In this document: positions 37,834 through 45,629 of the stretch, piece after piece
Layout: each line of letters begins with the position of its first letter
Position numbering within the stretch: position 1 is the first letter of the stretch
Origin: Exiguobacterium sp018617385
GTDB lineage: Bacteria > Bacillota > Bacilli > Exiguobacteriales > Exiguobacteriaceae
Direction: 5' to 3'
NCBI RefSeq assembly: GCF_018617385.1
Contig: NZ_JACSKA010000001.1
Coordinates: 682,001 to 746,000 of the forward strand
DNA: 64,000 bases
The notes under the pieces: generated by a model
Seen by the model: only the letters and a program-made list of their open reading frames with translations
Database searches by the model: none
What the model was told of the DNA's origin: nothing
Made by a program: the position numbers and the translations under genes

Positions 37834-38304
37834 ATGGCCAAGAAGAAAGATTCGAACGCACTCGCCCAAAATCGCAAAGCGTCCTTCGATTACGCGATCG
37901 AAGATACGATTGAGGCGGGCATGGTGCTCACAGGGACGGAAATCAAATCGGTCCGTCAATCGAAGATCAACATCGCGGATGCGTACGTCCGGTTCGATGG
38001 GGGCGAGGCGACGCTTCACAACTGTCATATCAGCCCGTTCGAACAGGGGAACCGCTTCAACCACGATCCACTCCGCGTCCGAAAGCTATTGTTGCATAAG
38101 AAGCAAATCAATCAGCTCATCGGAGCATCAGGGCGTGACGGCTACACGATCATCCCGCTCAAAGTGTATATCAAGAACGGGTTCGCCAAGTGCCTGCTCG
38201 GCGTAGGAAAAGGGAAGAAGAAGTACGACAAACGTGAGGACTTGAAGAAGAAAGACGCGAAGCGCGACGTCGACCGTGCGATGCGCGATCGGCAAAAATA
38301 CTGA
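37834..38304 (+). CDS. smpB: SsrA-binding protein
   Basis: Binds tmRNA and carries it to stalled ribosomes for trans-translation. The 156-aa protein has the SmpB beta-barrel (EAGMVLTGTEIKSVRQ, LHNCHISPFEQGNRFNHDP) and a basic C-terminal tail (GKGKKKYDKREDLKKKDAKR). The ATG at 37834 lies 10 bp after AAAGGA; 37828 is an alternative at 4 bp. The ssrA gene follows within 50 bp. Confidence 0.96.
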   Translation: MAKKKDSNALAQNRKASFDYAIEDTIEAGMVLTGTEIKSVRQSKINIADAYVRFDGGEATLHNCHISPFEQGNRFNHDPLRVRKLLLHKKQINQLIGASGRDGYTIIPLKVYIKNGFAKCLLGVGKGKKKYDKREDLKKKDAKRDVDRAMRDRQKY

Positions 38305-38329
38305 CAACGAATCCTAATTGTGGTATATT
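38301..38329 (+). promoter_or_regulatory. ssrA promoter
   Basis: -35 CTGACA (38301-38306, overlapping the smpB stop), 17-bp spacer, extended -10 TG-G-TATATT (38321-38329). Mature tmRNA begins 25 bp downstream. Confidence 0.7.
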
Positions 38330-38353
38330 AAATAGAGTACCAATTACCACCTC

Positions 38354-38707
38354 GGGGACGTTATGGATTCGACGGGGGTAGGTCGGTCGTATGTGGCGTG
38401 TCGAGGGGTCGGCCTCGTTAAAACGCAAACGCCTATAACTGGCAAAACTAACACACAACTCGCAGCAGCCTAAGTGCCCTGCGGATCCTGACATCCATCG
38501 CTTGTGTGGATGACTTTCAGGGTCTCAAACTAAGCAAGCTACGCTTCAACCTCGCCGTCTGAGGGCGCGAAGAAGAGATGAAACAGACTGGATGTGACAA
38601 CGCCTGTTTATCGGCAGTGTCACATCGAGATTGAATAGATAAACTACACACGTAGAAGCATACGTTACGATGCCTTCGGACGCGGGTTCGACTCCCGCCG
38701 TCTCCAT
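38354..38707 (+). ncRNA. ssrA: Transfer-messenger RNA
   Basis: Rescues stalled ribosomes by acting as tRNA-Ala and then as a short mRNA. The 5' end GGGGACG-TTATGGATTCGAC pairs with the 3' end CGTCTCC, and the T-arm GCGGGTTCGACTCCCGC lies just before it. The tag frame (38441-38473) reads GKTNTQLAAA then TAA. Length is about 354 nt; CCA is not fully encoded after the discriminator A. It lies beside smpB and rnr, its functional partners. Confidence 0.95.
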
Positions 38708-38714
38708 TTTGAAG

Positions 38715-38732
38715 CAGTCTGTAACGACTGCA
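38715..38732 (+). terminator. Hairpin directly after ssrA
   Basis: GCAGTC-TGTAAC-GACTGC hairpin just after the tmRNA, with no T tract. It may help processing or be a weak terminator. Confidence 0.35.
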
Positions 38733-38749
38733 ATCAATGATTTTCATGA

Positions 38750-38789
38750 AGACCTTCTAATTTCATTGAGATTAGAGGGTCTTTGCTTT
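38750..38789 (+). terminator. ssrA terminator
   Basis: AAGACCTTCTAAT/ATTAGAGGGTCTT stem with one mismatch, followed by TGCTTTTG. Confidence 0.7.
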
Positions 38790-38828
38790 TGCTTGAGAGT
38801 CAACCACAAAGAAAGGAAGGTGAAACGC

Positions 38829-38972
38829 ATGGGGAAATATCAATTAGACAAGAGAAGCAAAGTAGCTGCGGCGAAGTACCAGGACGGCAAAAAGCCGACT
38901 GTCTCGAACAAGAAAGAACGATTGAACCAGCTTCGTGAAGCGTATTTGCAGAAGCAACAAGAGAAGAAGTGA
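38829..38972 (+). CDS. 47-aa basic protein, unknown
   Basis: Starts at an ATG 6 bp after GAAAGGAAGGTG. The protein (MGKYQLDKRSKVAAAKYQDG then KKPTVSNKKERLNQLREAYL then QKQQEKK) is very rich in Lys, Arg and Gln, and mostly helical by eye in its second half. No family is recognised. A longer in-frame ORF reading back to 38670 overlaps tmRNA and is not real. First gene downstream of ssrA; may bind RNA or DNA, but that is a guess from charge alone. Confidence 0.5.
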   Translation: MGKYQLDKRSKVAAAKYQDGKKPTVSNKKERLNQLREAYLQKQQEKK

Positions 38973-39147
38973 TCTGGTGAAGGATTATTGAGTACCTGCT
39001 CATTAATCCTTTTCTTTTGGGGAGCGGACACCGGTCATTAGGTTTTTGATGGGAATCAAGGGATTGATCATTGTTTTGTTGAATAGAAACTATGAGTTGT
39101 TTTTTGAAAAACGTCAAGTAATCATACATACCAAAGGAGGAGTTCAC

Positions 39148-39750
39148 ATGTCTAAAAAATCGACGGAATTGATTGTGAATGGGGTCAAAAAATATGGCCC
39201 GACAGTAGGCAAACTTGCATTAAAACATAACAAAGAAATCATGGGGGCTTTAGGATCAATCAATTTAAAGAAACGATTGAAGAACACGGATGATTCGGAG
39301 CAAAGCCCTAAACAAGCTAAGAACAAACATCCGCGAAAGCAACGGTATCAGTATTATTTAACCGAAGTGACGCCTACGCTAGACACTCGAAATCGAGATG
39401 AGTTGTTCCAATATAGACTAGAAGTGGAGCAATGCATTCAACAAATCAAAATGGAACAAGCACAAGACATCGTCATCAAAAAACAAATTCATGAGGGGCG
39501 AATCAGAGAGTGGGAATCCATTCTCTCTCACATCGTGAGTCAAATGACCATCAAGGACTATATGGAATATTTGAGACTGTTCAACAACCCGGAGTATCAA
39601 AGTGACTATTTCACGGGCTTTGAAGGGGATGTGGAGAAGTTCAAAAAACTGAATACGGTCGAACAGTATGATGCGCTCGTTCAGTATGTTCATGAAAAGA
39701 CAATGATTGATATCGAACAAATCAAAAGAGAGTTTTCTGCTCCTATTTGA
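39148..39750 (+). CDS. Unknown 200-aa protein of the post-ssrA region
   Basis: The ATG follows AAAGGAGGAG. The N-terminus (VNGVKKYGPTVGKLALKHNK) is amphipathic and basic, then a linker rich in Lys, Gln and Asp, then a mostly helical, acidic C-terminal half (EQCIQQIKMEQAQ, MTIKDYMEYLRLF). No membrane segment, metal motif or catalytic site is visible, and I recognise no family. Codon use is more AT-rich than in the core genes. It lies 70 bp upstream of an HNH nuclease gene on the same strand, which may be its partner. Confidence 0.6.
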   Translation: MSKKSTELIVNGVKKYGPTVGKLALKHNKEIMGALGSINLKKRLKNTDDSEQSPKQAKNKHPRKQRYQYYLTEVTPTLDTRNRDELFQYRLEVEQCIQQIKMEQAQDIVIKKQIHEGRIREWESILSHIVSQMTIKDYMEYLRLFNNPEYQSDYFTGFEGDVEKFKKLNTVEQYDALVQYVHEKTMIDIEQIKREFSAPI

Positions 39751-39781
39751 TGCGCGAGATCCACTTCCTATCTGCATTCGT

Positions 39782-39787
39782 TATAAT
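39782..39787 (+). promoter_or_regulatory. Possible -10 for the HNH gene
   Basis: TATAAT lies 34 bp before the TTG start at 39821. No clear -35 is seen at 17 bp. If active, the HNH gene would also be expressed apart from the preceding gene. Confidence 0.35.
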
Positions 39788-39820
39788 CAATAGTGCAACG
39801 AATAGATGGAGGTGGAGTCG

Positions 39821-40780
39821 TTGGGATGGGATTTAAGTGTCGCTGAGGCGAAAGATGTGTATTTAACCGAATCAGACCTATGGCGCTTTACACAACAATT
39901 TCTGATGAACGCTTCTCATACGACGACGTACAAACACGTATTGATGAAGGCGTTACTTGAATGTACGACAGAATTGAATGAATCAGGTGTCCTGTCATTT
40001 CATCAGATTGCCAAGCATGTGACGAAAATCTATTGGAATCTCATCGTCAAGCATGGGCTGACACAGATGAATCAACTAGGGAAGCAGAGCGCTGTTGAAA
40101 AAGTGATGGTCTCCTTTCAGAAAGAACACAACATTCCGCCAGATTGGAACTTCGACCGCTTACCAGAGCATCAACAAAATCAATTGATTCGGAACGTGAA
40201 TCAATTTTATAAAAAATACGTATATGGTTCTTTCTATCGCTCCTTTAACGAAACGATTTACTCTTTCAATCGAAAAGAAGAGTGGATTCAACTCGTTCCA
40301 GCGTATGTCGTTTTCTTTGAAAAATATAAGCGCGTTCTCATGAACGTGACAAACTATCAGTTAGCTGTGTTTTTAGAAAAGTACAATTCTCAGGATGCGA
40401 TGGAACGAATTTTGAGTAAGTTGGAGTTTGTGTCTGTCCGTCAGTCGCTTGAGGAGTTTAAACAAATTTTATTAAGTCACGGGCACTCAATGTGCTTCTA
40501 TTGCCTAAAACCTGTAAAACAAATTCACGTGGATCATTTCATTCCTTGGTCTTATATGCAAAATGATGTCTTATGGAATTTTGTGCTGTCATGCCCGACA
40601 TGTAATACGAGTAAAAATAATCGATTAGCGAATATCGATTATCTCTACAATTTGGTAGAACGAAATCATGAACTGCGTACGGCAGAACACATGTCTACAT
40701 ACAAAGAATCGAAACTCATTCATTTGTATCACTATGCCGTTCAAAATGGCTATGAAAACAATTGGTCTCCGAAGGCATGA
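39821..40780 (+). CDS. HNH endonuclease-domain protein
   Basis: A 319-aa protein with a C-terminal zinc-binding HNH nuclease domain: C225/C228 (CFYC), H236-x-D238-H239 (HVDH), and C258/C261 (CPTC) followed by NTSKNNRL. The first 220 residues are helical with the segment TTYKHVLMKALLE, of unknown role; no methylase or target-recognition motif is seen. The TTG start is chosen because GGAGGTGGAG lies 3-12 bp before it. It is AT-rich compared with the core genes, follows the 200-aa unknown gene and ends with a clean terminator. Known HNH proteins cut DNA in homing, restriction or phage defence; which applies here is open. Confidence 0.8.
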   Translation: MGWDLSVAEAKDVYLTESDLWRFTQQFLMNASHTTTYKHVLMKALLECTTELNESGVLSFHQIAKHVTKIYWNLIVKHGLTQMNQLGKQSAVEKVMVSFQKEHNIPPDWNFDRLPEHQQNQLIRNVNQFYKKYVYGSFYRSFNETIYSFNRKEEWIQLVPAYVVFFEKYKRVLMNVTNYQLAVFLEKYNSQDAMERILSKLEFVSVRQSLEEFKQILLSHGHSMCFYCLKPVKQIHVDHFIPWSYMQNDVLWNFVLSCPTCNTSKNNRLANIDYLYNLVERNHELRTAEHMSTYKESKLIHLYHYAVQNGYENNWSPKA

Positions 40781-40781
40781 A

Positions 40782-40820
40782 AAGAGTCGAACCTAATTAA
40801 ACAGGTTCGACTCTTGTTTT
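40782..40820 (+). terminator. Terminator after the HNH gene
   Basis: A 13-bp perfect stem AAGAGTCGAACCT/AGGTTCGACTCTT with an 8-nt loop, then GTTTTA. Confidence 0.85.
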
Positions 40821-40890
40821 AGTATTCACTATAGTTGAACAGCATAGACATCAGCACATCACTTTTAACTTTCACTTGAATATTTGTATG

Positions 40891-41256
40891 TTAGTTTCTA
40901 ATACTCAGTTCTTTAGTTCTTAAAATTGTTATGATACTCATCGAGCTAATCCCGACCCCAAGCAATGCTATAATCGCTGTAAACATGCCGTTTGGAATCA
41001 TAAAACCAATAGGCAACATTCCTAAAAAGGATATAGCGATTACTCCCTGGTATGCAATGTTTAGATATGAAATAATTGGATTTGAAAAGAACGACATGAT
41101 GAGTGGTGGAATAAATAATACGACAACAATTCCTAGCGACATAAATAATGTCATTTGTATCTCCGGTGTCATTTCACCCAATCGATTGATTTGTAAAGTA
41201 ATAATAAATAGAGCTAACCCCATCATCAATAGTACCCATAAGATTTTTTTGATCAT
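40891..41256 (-). CDS. Four-span membrane protein, unknown
   Basis: A 121-aa protein with four hydrophobic spans (about 5-24, 35-55, 66-86 and 90-112) and a short tail RTKELSIRN. No family is recognised. The start is preceded by GAAGGGGG. It is convergent with the HNH gene and divergent from the next unknown gene. AT-rich coding. Confidence 0.6.
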   Translation of the reverse strand: MIKKILWVLLMMGLALFIITLQINRLGEMTPEIQMTLFMSLGIVVVLFIPPLIMSFFSNPIISYLNIAYQGVIAISFLGMLPIGFMIPNGMFTAIIALLGVGISSMSIITILRTKELSIRN

Positions 41257-41391
41257 TTAAAGTCCCCCTTCGATTTTTGATTTTAACATTTAAACCCATT
41301 ATATCCAAAATTAATCTTTATAAGTGCGCAAATGCTTCATTACCATAATCCATGGAGAAAAAGAAATAAGTAATGCGTAGGTGAATAAACA

Positions 41392-41823
41392 GTGTCAAAT
41401 AATTTAGAAACTTTAATTGTGTCTGGCCGGTTTAAGGAAGTGAAAGACATTTATCAAACTACTGATTTTGAAACATTTAAAAATGATTTATTAACTTTGG
41501 CGTATGATAATGAACATCTGTCGAATTACTCCGTACTCGTCTATCTGTTATTGGACACAGAGGACGATAAATTACATGACTTGGCTTTTCAAGTCCTATC
41601 ACAGCCCCTTTGCCACATTGAAGGGGCTTATACCTCTTCCTTATACCATGCTCAAAGAGCCGTGGATTTGACTGATGCTGCAGATGTGAAGCGTTTAGAG
41701 AACCTGTTATTTCTGAACATCGTCCCAGAAAAGATTGTAAGTGATGAACAAGCAAAGTCCATCGCGGAAAAAATTCTTGTTCTAGATCCAACAAATGAAG
41801 TTGCTAAAGACACTTTATATTAA
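41392..41823 (+). CDS. Unknown 143-aa cytosolic protein
   Basis: Begins with GTG after AGGTGA. The protein is helical and acidic with TPR-like traits at the end (AKSIAEKILVLDPTNEVAKD). HIEGAYTSSLYHAQRAVDL suggests helical repeats. No membrane segment or catalytic motif is visible. Its 3' end overlaps a small convergent ORF on the minus strand by 9 bp. Confidence 0.55.
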   Translation: MSNNLETLIVSGRFKEVKDIYQTTDFETFKNDLLTLAYDNEHLSNYSVLVYLLLDTEDDKLHDLAFQVLSQPLCHIEGAYTSSLYHAQRAVDLTDAADVKRLENLLFLNIVPEKIVSDEQAKSIAEKILVLDPTNEVAKDTLY

Positions 41824-41988
41824 ACCTAGAAAATCATTTGTTCGCGTAGACCAATGGTTTTCTTTAGTTCGTGTCACTGAATAAGAGAATAACCAACTAG
41901 TCTCATCTAATCCACTTAAGCCATCAATTGTATGAAAGATAATCTGCACACCATTTTCATTTCTACGTTTCTCGACTGAATAAATCAA
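41815..41988 (-). CDS. 57-aa small protein, unknown
   Basis: An ORF with TTG start placed 8 bp after a strong AGGAGG site. The translation begins MIYSVEKRRNENGVQIIFHT and continues through LDETSWLFSYSVTR to NDFLGLI. It has alternating hydrophobic and charged residues like a small beta-rich fold, with no membrane span. It could also be a remnant of a longer gene, but the ribosome site argues for translation. It fills the otherwise empty gap between 41823 and 42052 on the opposite strand. Confidence 0.45.
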   Translation of the reverse strand: MIYSVEKRRNENGVQIIFHTIDGLSGLDETSWLFSYSVTRTKENHWSTRTNDFLGLI

Positions 41989-42051
41989 AAGGATATCCTC
42001 CTAATTTTGAATACGTATGCAGAGTCTAACCTTAAACCTGGGGGCGAATGA

Positions 42052-42387
42052 ATGAAAAGGATTTGTGATTGTGAAAATTTGAAAAGAATCACTATAGAGG
42101 CGGATGTGGGGGCGGACCCGACATGGTGTGCGACCTGTCGATACAATATAGAATTGAATGAGTTTACGATTTCTGACCAATTGAAGCGTGATTTCTATGA
42201 ATGGGTTAGTCGATTCGGAGAATGGATTGACTGGGACACGGATGCACTTGCTAAAGGATGGGAAACCAAGGTGGAGCAACATAATCGTGAAGGAGACTTA
42301 CTTTCGAAGCGTTTACAAGGAGAGCTTGGTGAAGCATATGAAATTAAATTCACTCCTGCAAACACAATTGAGGAAGGACACTTTTGA
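42052..42387 (+). CDS. Unknown 111-aa protein with cysteine pairs
   Basis: The ATG follows GGGGGCG. The N-terminus has Cys-x-Cys (CDCENLKR) and a WCATC pair, plausible ligands for a structural metal, then an acidic helical segment rich in Trp (RDFYEWVSRFGEWIDWDTD). No family is recognised. The end of the gene lies inside the terminator hairpin (42370-42402), with the stop codon in the loop. Confidence 0.6.
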   Translation: MKRICDCENLKRITIEADVGADPTWCATCRYNIELNEFTISDQLKRDFYEWVSRFGEWIDWDTDALAKGWETKVEQHNREGDLLSKRLQGELGEAYEIKFTPANTIEEGHF

Positions 42388-42402
42388 CAGCTGTCCTTCC
42401 TC
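42370..42402. terminator. Terminator overlapping the 3' end of the 111-aa gene
   Basis: An 11-bp perfect stem GAGGAAGGACA/TGTCCTTCCTC with an 11-nt loop containing the TGA stop. It lies between convergent genes and can work for both, though the T tracts are short. Confidence 0.6.
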
Positions 42403-42411
42403 AACATTACA

Positions 42412-43431
42412 TTATTTTGACGATAGGATACCTTGTCCGAAGCGAGAGTATGTCCCAAGCCGCCATACCTTTTCCATCGGTCCGTATGTGAAACGGCGAA
42501 GCCATACCATACTGAATACGATCAATACGGCGTTGATGACGATTGCCCATAATCCTGTTTCAATCGTTGTGAACGTCTGTCCGAATGTAGCAACAGTCAC
42601 CATAAGTGCAGTCTGAAGCAAGTAATTCGTCAACGCCATACGACCAAATGCTTGAAATGGGGCAAACCAGGAACGTGTCGTCCGTAGTTGACTCATATTG
42701 ACAAGAACGGTGATATAGAACGCCGCTAAAAAGGGAGCTGACCAATTCGAATAGTCGAGCATACGGATATATGTTTGAATTTCTTCATTGGTCGGGGTGT
42801 AGCCGACGTTGAAATACGATAAGCTTGGTAAATTCGTATATTGTAGCCATACAAATCCGGCAGATAGGATGCCGGTGACGACTAGTCCAAGCTGCCAACG
42901 TACCCGGTGCGTATTGATGCGACGAAACACCTCATGCTGACCCGCTGCAAGCCCGAGCAAGATGAGAGCAAGTGGCATCAACAGTTTCGTCCCGGTATAA
43001 GTGAGGGCAGCTAGTCCGATCAGACCTAGAAGCAAATTGACTGACCGAGGAAGACGGTATGCAAACAGGAGGAGTAGCCCGCTCACAGCGTAAATCGTCA
43101 ACGCCTCACCCGGCTGAAATTGCATATGAATCAAGCCGAAGCCAAGTAAGAGGAGCAATCGTTTCGTAAATAAAACGTAGGCGCGATCTCCGCGCTCTAT
43201 TGCTCGATGGATAAAGAGGTAGAATCCGACACCAAACAAAAATGAGAAAATCATAAAGAACTTTCCATCGATGAAGATGTGCAGGGCATATACATAGTAA
43301 TGTTCCATAATGGTGTTCGGGTCGCTCGGACGTAATAAACTGAGAATGTTCATAAAAATGATCCCGAATAAGGCGAAGCCTCGCAGTGTATCGAGAACAT
43401 TGATTCGTGCGTTTGTAGGTGTTGCTGTCAT
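42412..43431 (-). CDS. DUF418-family membrane protein (YeiB-like)
   Basis: A 339-aa protein with about eight to ten membrane spans. The N-terminal LDTLRGFALFGIIFMNILSL is the typical start of the DUF418/YeiB family, and the C-terminal GPMEKVWRLGTY is the usual end. The family is related to acyltransferase-like membrane proteins, but its function is unknown. The ATG at 43431 is chosen over a TTG at 43449 since AAAGGAG lies 8 bp upstream of it. Confidence 0.85.
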   Translation of the reverse strand: MTATPTNARINVLDTLRGFALFGIIFMNILSLLRPSDPNTIMEHYYVYALHIFIDGKFFMIFSFLFGVGFYLFIHRAIERGDRAYVLFTKRLLLLLGFGLIHMQFQPGEALTIYAVSGLLLLFAYRLPRSVNLLLGLIGLAALTYTGTKLLMPLALILLGLAAGQHEVFRRINTHRVRWQLGLVVTGILSAGFVWLQYTNLPSLSYFNVGYTPTNEEIQTYIRMLDYSNWSAPFLAAFYITVLVNMSQLRTTRSWFAPFQAFGRMALTNYLLQTALMVTVATFGQTFTTIETGLWAIVINAVLIVFSMVWLRRFTYGPMEKVWRLGTYSRFGQGILSSK

Positions 43432-43581
43432 GTAATTATCTCCTTTCAATTTCCTCTTCCGAGTATGAAGGGAACACCTTACATATAATCTGCGGCAACC
43501 TTACAAAATCCTGAACTTCACTAGAAACAGTGATTCCAAAAATTGTATGTTACACTAAAAAAAACGATTAGGGGTAAATAG

Positions 43582-44046
43582 ATGACCATTCATTTTGCCA
43601 GGATGACGGGACAAGAAATCGCGAATTATGTGACTTGGTTGATTGACGATTATGCAAAAGATGTCGCGCACAACTATCAACTTCCGATGGTGTTGGCGCA
43701 AGAGGAATCGACTCAATTGATTCGGAATCTTTTCCCAGACAATCAACCCGGGGAAGGGCAGACGATTGTTCATGTGATGAACGGAGACACTCGTGTCGGG
43801 ATTTTGTGGTATGCGTTTCAAGCTGAATCGAAACGCATCTTCATTTATCACATTTTGATTGAAGAGACGTACCGTGGGCAAGGGTATGCGACAGCGGTGT
43901 TTGAGAAACTTGAAAGAGTTGCCTCAGAAGAACTTGGCGCAACATCCATTGGACTAAGTGTATTCGGTACGAATCCAGACGCACAGCGATTATATAAACG
44001 ACTCGGATTCCAAGAAGCGTCCATCGCTATGAACAAACAGTTATGA
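43582..44046 (+). CDS. GNAT-family N-acetyltransferase
   Basis: A 154-aa protein with the acetyl-CoA-binding motif A (IEETYRGQGYATAVFEKLE, about 94-112) and the C-terminal motif DAQRLYKRLGFQEA. Substrate is not predictable: members act on proteins, antibiotics, polyamines or sugars. The ATG follows TTAGGGG. It overlaps the next reading frame's upstream region and may be co-transcribed with the following gene. Confidence 0.88.
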   Translation: MTIHFARMTGQEIANYVTWLIDDYAKDVAHNYQLPMVLAQEESTQLIRNLFPDNQPGEGQTIVHVMNGDTRVGILWYAFQAESKRIFIYHILIEETYRGQGYATAVFEKLERVASEELGATSIGLSVFGTNPDAQRLYKRLGFQEASIAMNKQL

Positions 44047-44057
44047 GAGGAGTCGAC

Positions 44058-44705
44058 ATGAAACGTTACTTGAAGTGGCTTTTGGTCGGATTTGGCGTGA
44101 TTGTGATTGGGGTGGCGGGGTTGGTATTTGCCTTTTATCGGTCGATGCAACCAGATCCCGATGAGGAAGCAAAAGTGATGAAGATGGCTGAATCATATGT
44201 ACTCGAGCGATTCAAAGACGCTGAAGTGACAGAGGACGTATTATTCGACAACATGGGAAACTTTCCGTTTGAGTATGCGGCGATTGCGGTGGATTCGGTG
44301 ACGGGAACGGAATTTTATGTTTACGAGAATGAATCGACCGGAGAAATCGTTGATACGTTTCTCTCATCCAAATGGGAAGATGCGGTCACAGAGGCGATTG
44401 AAGATTCGATTGATACGGCGTTTGGTGCAGACGTCACCTATGTCGTCCTATATGACGAAGAAAGTATCCGACAACTCGATGTCTCCTCGGCAAATCCAAT
44501 CGCCTATCAGACAGCCGACGTTTCGCCGACAATCTTATTGACGCTTCATCGGGAGCCGGAAGCCGATGACGAAGAACGCGTTCGAACGTGGATGTCTGCG
44601 TTACAAGAGAACGACATCCTGAAGCGAGCCGAGATTCGTGTCGACTATACCGCTAAAAACGGAGAACTTCTTGATGATGGTACTGGTTTAGATTTATCGT
44701 TTTAA
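44058..44705 (+). CDS. Membrane-anchored protein, unknown
   Basis: A 215-aa protein with one N-terminal membrane anchor (about 7-28, LLVGFGVIVIGVAGLVFAFY) and a soluble acidic outside domain. That domain looks like a PepSY- or YpeB-like fold by eye (AAIAVDSVTGTEFYVYENES), but I cannot assign it firmly. The ATG at 44058 was chosen because AGAGGAG lies just upstream; the ATG at 44043 overlaps that site. It overlaps no other gene and ends at a strong terminator. Confidence 0.6.
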   Translation: MKRYLKWLLVGFGVIVIGVAGLVFAFYRSMQPDPDEEAKVMKMAESYVLERFKDAEVTEDVLFDNMGNFPFEYAAIAVDSVTGTEFYVYENESTGEIVDTFLSSKWEDAVTEAIEDSIDTAFGADVTYVVLYDEESIRQLDVSSANPIAYQTADVSPTILLTLHREPEADDEERVRTWMSALQENDILKRAEIRVDYTAKNGELLDDGTGLDLSF

Positions 44706-44709
44706 CAGT

Positions 44710-44743
44710 AATCCCACTTTCCGATTGGAAAGTGGGATTTGTT
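44710..44743. terminator. Bidirectional terminator
   Basis: A perfect 13-bp stem AATCCCACTTTCC/GGAAAGTGGGATT with a GATT loop between two convergent genes. Confidence 0.85.
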
Positions 44744-45243
44744 CAGTCAAACACTCGACTGATCCAGCGTTTGAAAAAGGGTTGATCTGATTGTGTCACA
44801 CTATGATTGTCGAGCTCTACCTCTTCGATCGCCTCATTCGGAGACCTCAATTGAATCGTCATCTCGTCACCAAGCCCGGTCGTGACACCACTCTCAAATT
44901 GAAGATTTCTTGTCACATACGCGTTTGCGTATAGGAGTCCGCCCTTTTCATCCACTTGTACATCCTGAATCGTATAGTGGAATTGCTCGACCCAATCTCG
45001 TTGACCAAGGAGGAGCCGGACGACGTCATCTTCATGTGACAGTTTCGTTCGCTCAATGTTATCGAGTGGGGTATGTGCTTCTATCGCTGCTTGCTGCGCT
45101 TCTAAGATATCTTTGAAGTGATGTGTCGCGACTTCCGTCGTCCATGCAGCGGAACCCGTCTTCGACTCGGTCGCATAATGGAAAAGAGCAAATCCAATTA
45201 GGGCGAATAACGCCAGGACACTTACTCGTTTGAACTGTTTCAT
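44743..45243 (-). CDS. Signal-anchored protein, unknown
   Basis: A 166-aa protein starting MKQFKRVSVLALFALIGFAL, a signal peptide or membrane anchor without a lipobox Cys. The exported part (about 140 residues) holds YTIQDVQVDEKGGLLYANAY and resembles no family I know. The ATG at 45243 follows GGAGGG; an earlier in-frame ATG at 45273 is less likely. Confidence 0.6.
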   Translation of the reverse strand: MKQFKRVSVLALFALIGFALFHYATESKTGSAAWTTEVATHHFKDILEAQQAAIEAHTPLDNIERTKLSHEDDVVRLLLGQRDWVEQFHYTIQDVQVDEKGGLLYANAYVTRNLQFESGVTTGLGDEMTIQLRSPNEAIEEVELDNHSVTQSDQPFFKRWISRVFD

Positions 45244-45367
45244 CGTCGTGTTCCCTCCATATAAAAGTCGCATCGTAATGTAGTGTCATTTCAGACGATT
45301 CACGTGGATGATGGCTACATGCTAAAGGGTATATTTGGTTTAAAATCTTTTTTTATGTAATATATTC

Positions 45368-45396
45368 TTAACATTTAGTAAAAAATAGTTTACACT
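45368..45396 (+). promoter_or_regulatory. Promoter of the Xre-type gene
   Basis: -35 TTAACA (45368-45373), 17-bp spacer, -10 TACACT (45391-45396), ending 28 bp before the start codon. Confidence 0.55.
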
Positions 45397-45423
45397 GAAC
45401 TTGAATACAATGAGGAGGCGATG

Positions 45424-45627
45424 ATGACGTTAAAAAATCAAATATTCCTCAGTCGTGCAAAGAAAGGCTGGACCCAGCAGCAATTGGCTGATTCAGTCGG
45501 AGTAAGTCGTCAAACGATTATTGCACTTGAGAAAAACAAGTATAACCCGTCGCTCATCCTTGCGTTCAAAATTGCGACGGTACTCGATGAAGAACTACCC
45601 GCATTATTTACATATGAGGAGGAGTGA
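45424..45627 (+). CDS. Xre-family helix-turn-helix regulator
   Basis: A 67-aa protein that is almost entirely a Cro/C1-type DNA-binding domain: LSRAKKGWTQQQLADSVGVS then RQTIIALEKNKYNPSLILAF. Small stand-alone regulators of this type (YgzD/SdpR-like) often act with a membrane protein encoded next to them, as here. ATG 45424 lies 5 bp after GAGGAGG, the ATG at 45421 only 2 bp. Its stop overlaps the ribosome site region of the membrane gene, so the two are coupled. Confidence 0.88.
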   Translation: MTLKNQIFLSRAKKGWTQQQLADSVGVSRQTIIALEKNKYNPSLILAFKIATVLDEELPALFTYEEE

Positions 45628-45629
45628 AG

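Noticed and set aside
38670..38828. Extension of the 47-aa gene back into ssrA
   Set aside because: It overlaps the structured 3' end of tmRNA; the ATG at 38829 has its own ribosome site.
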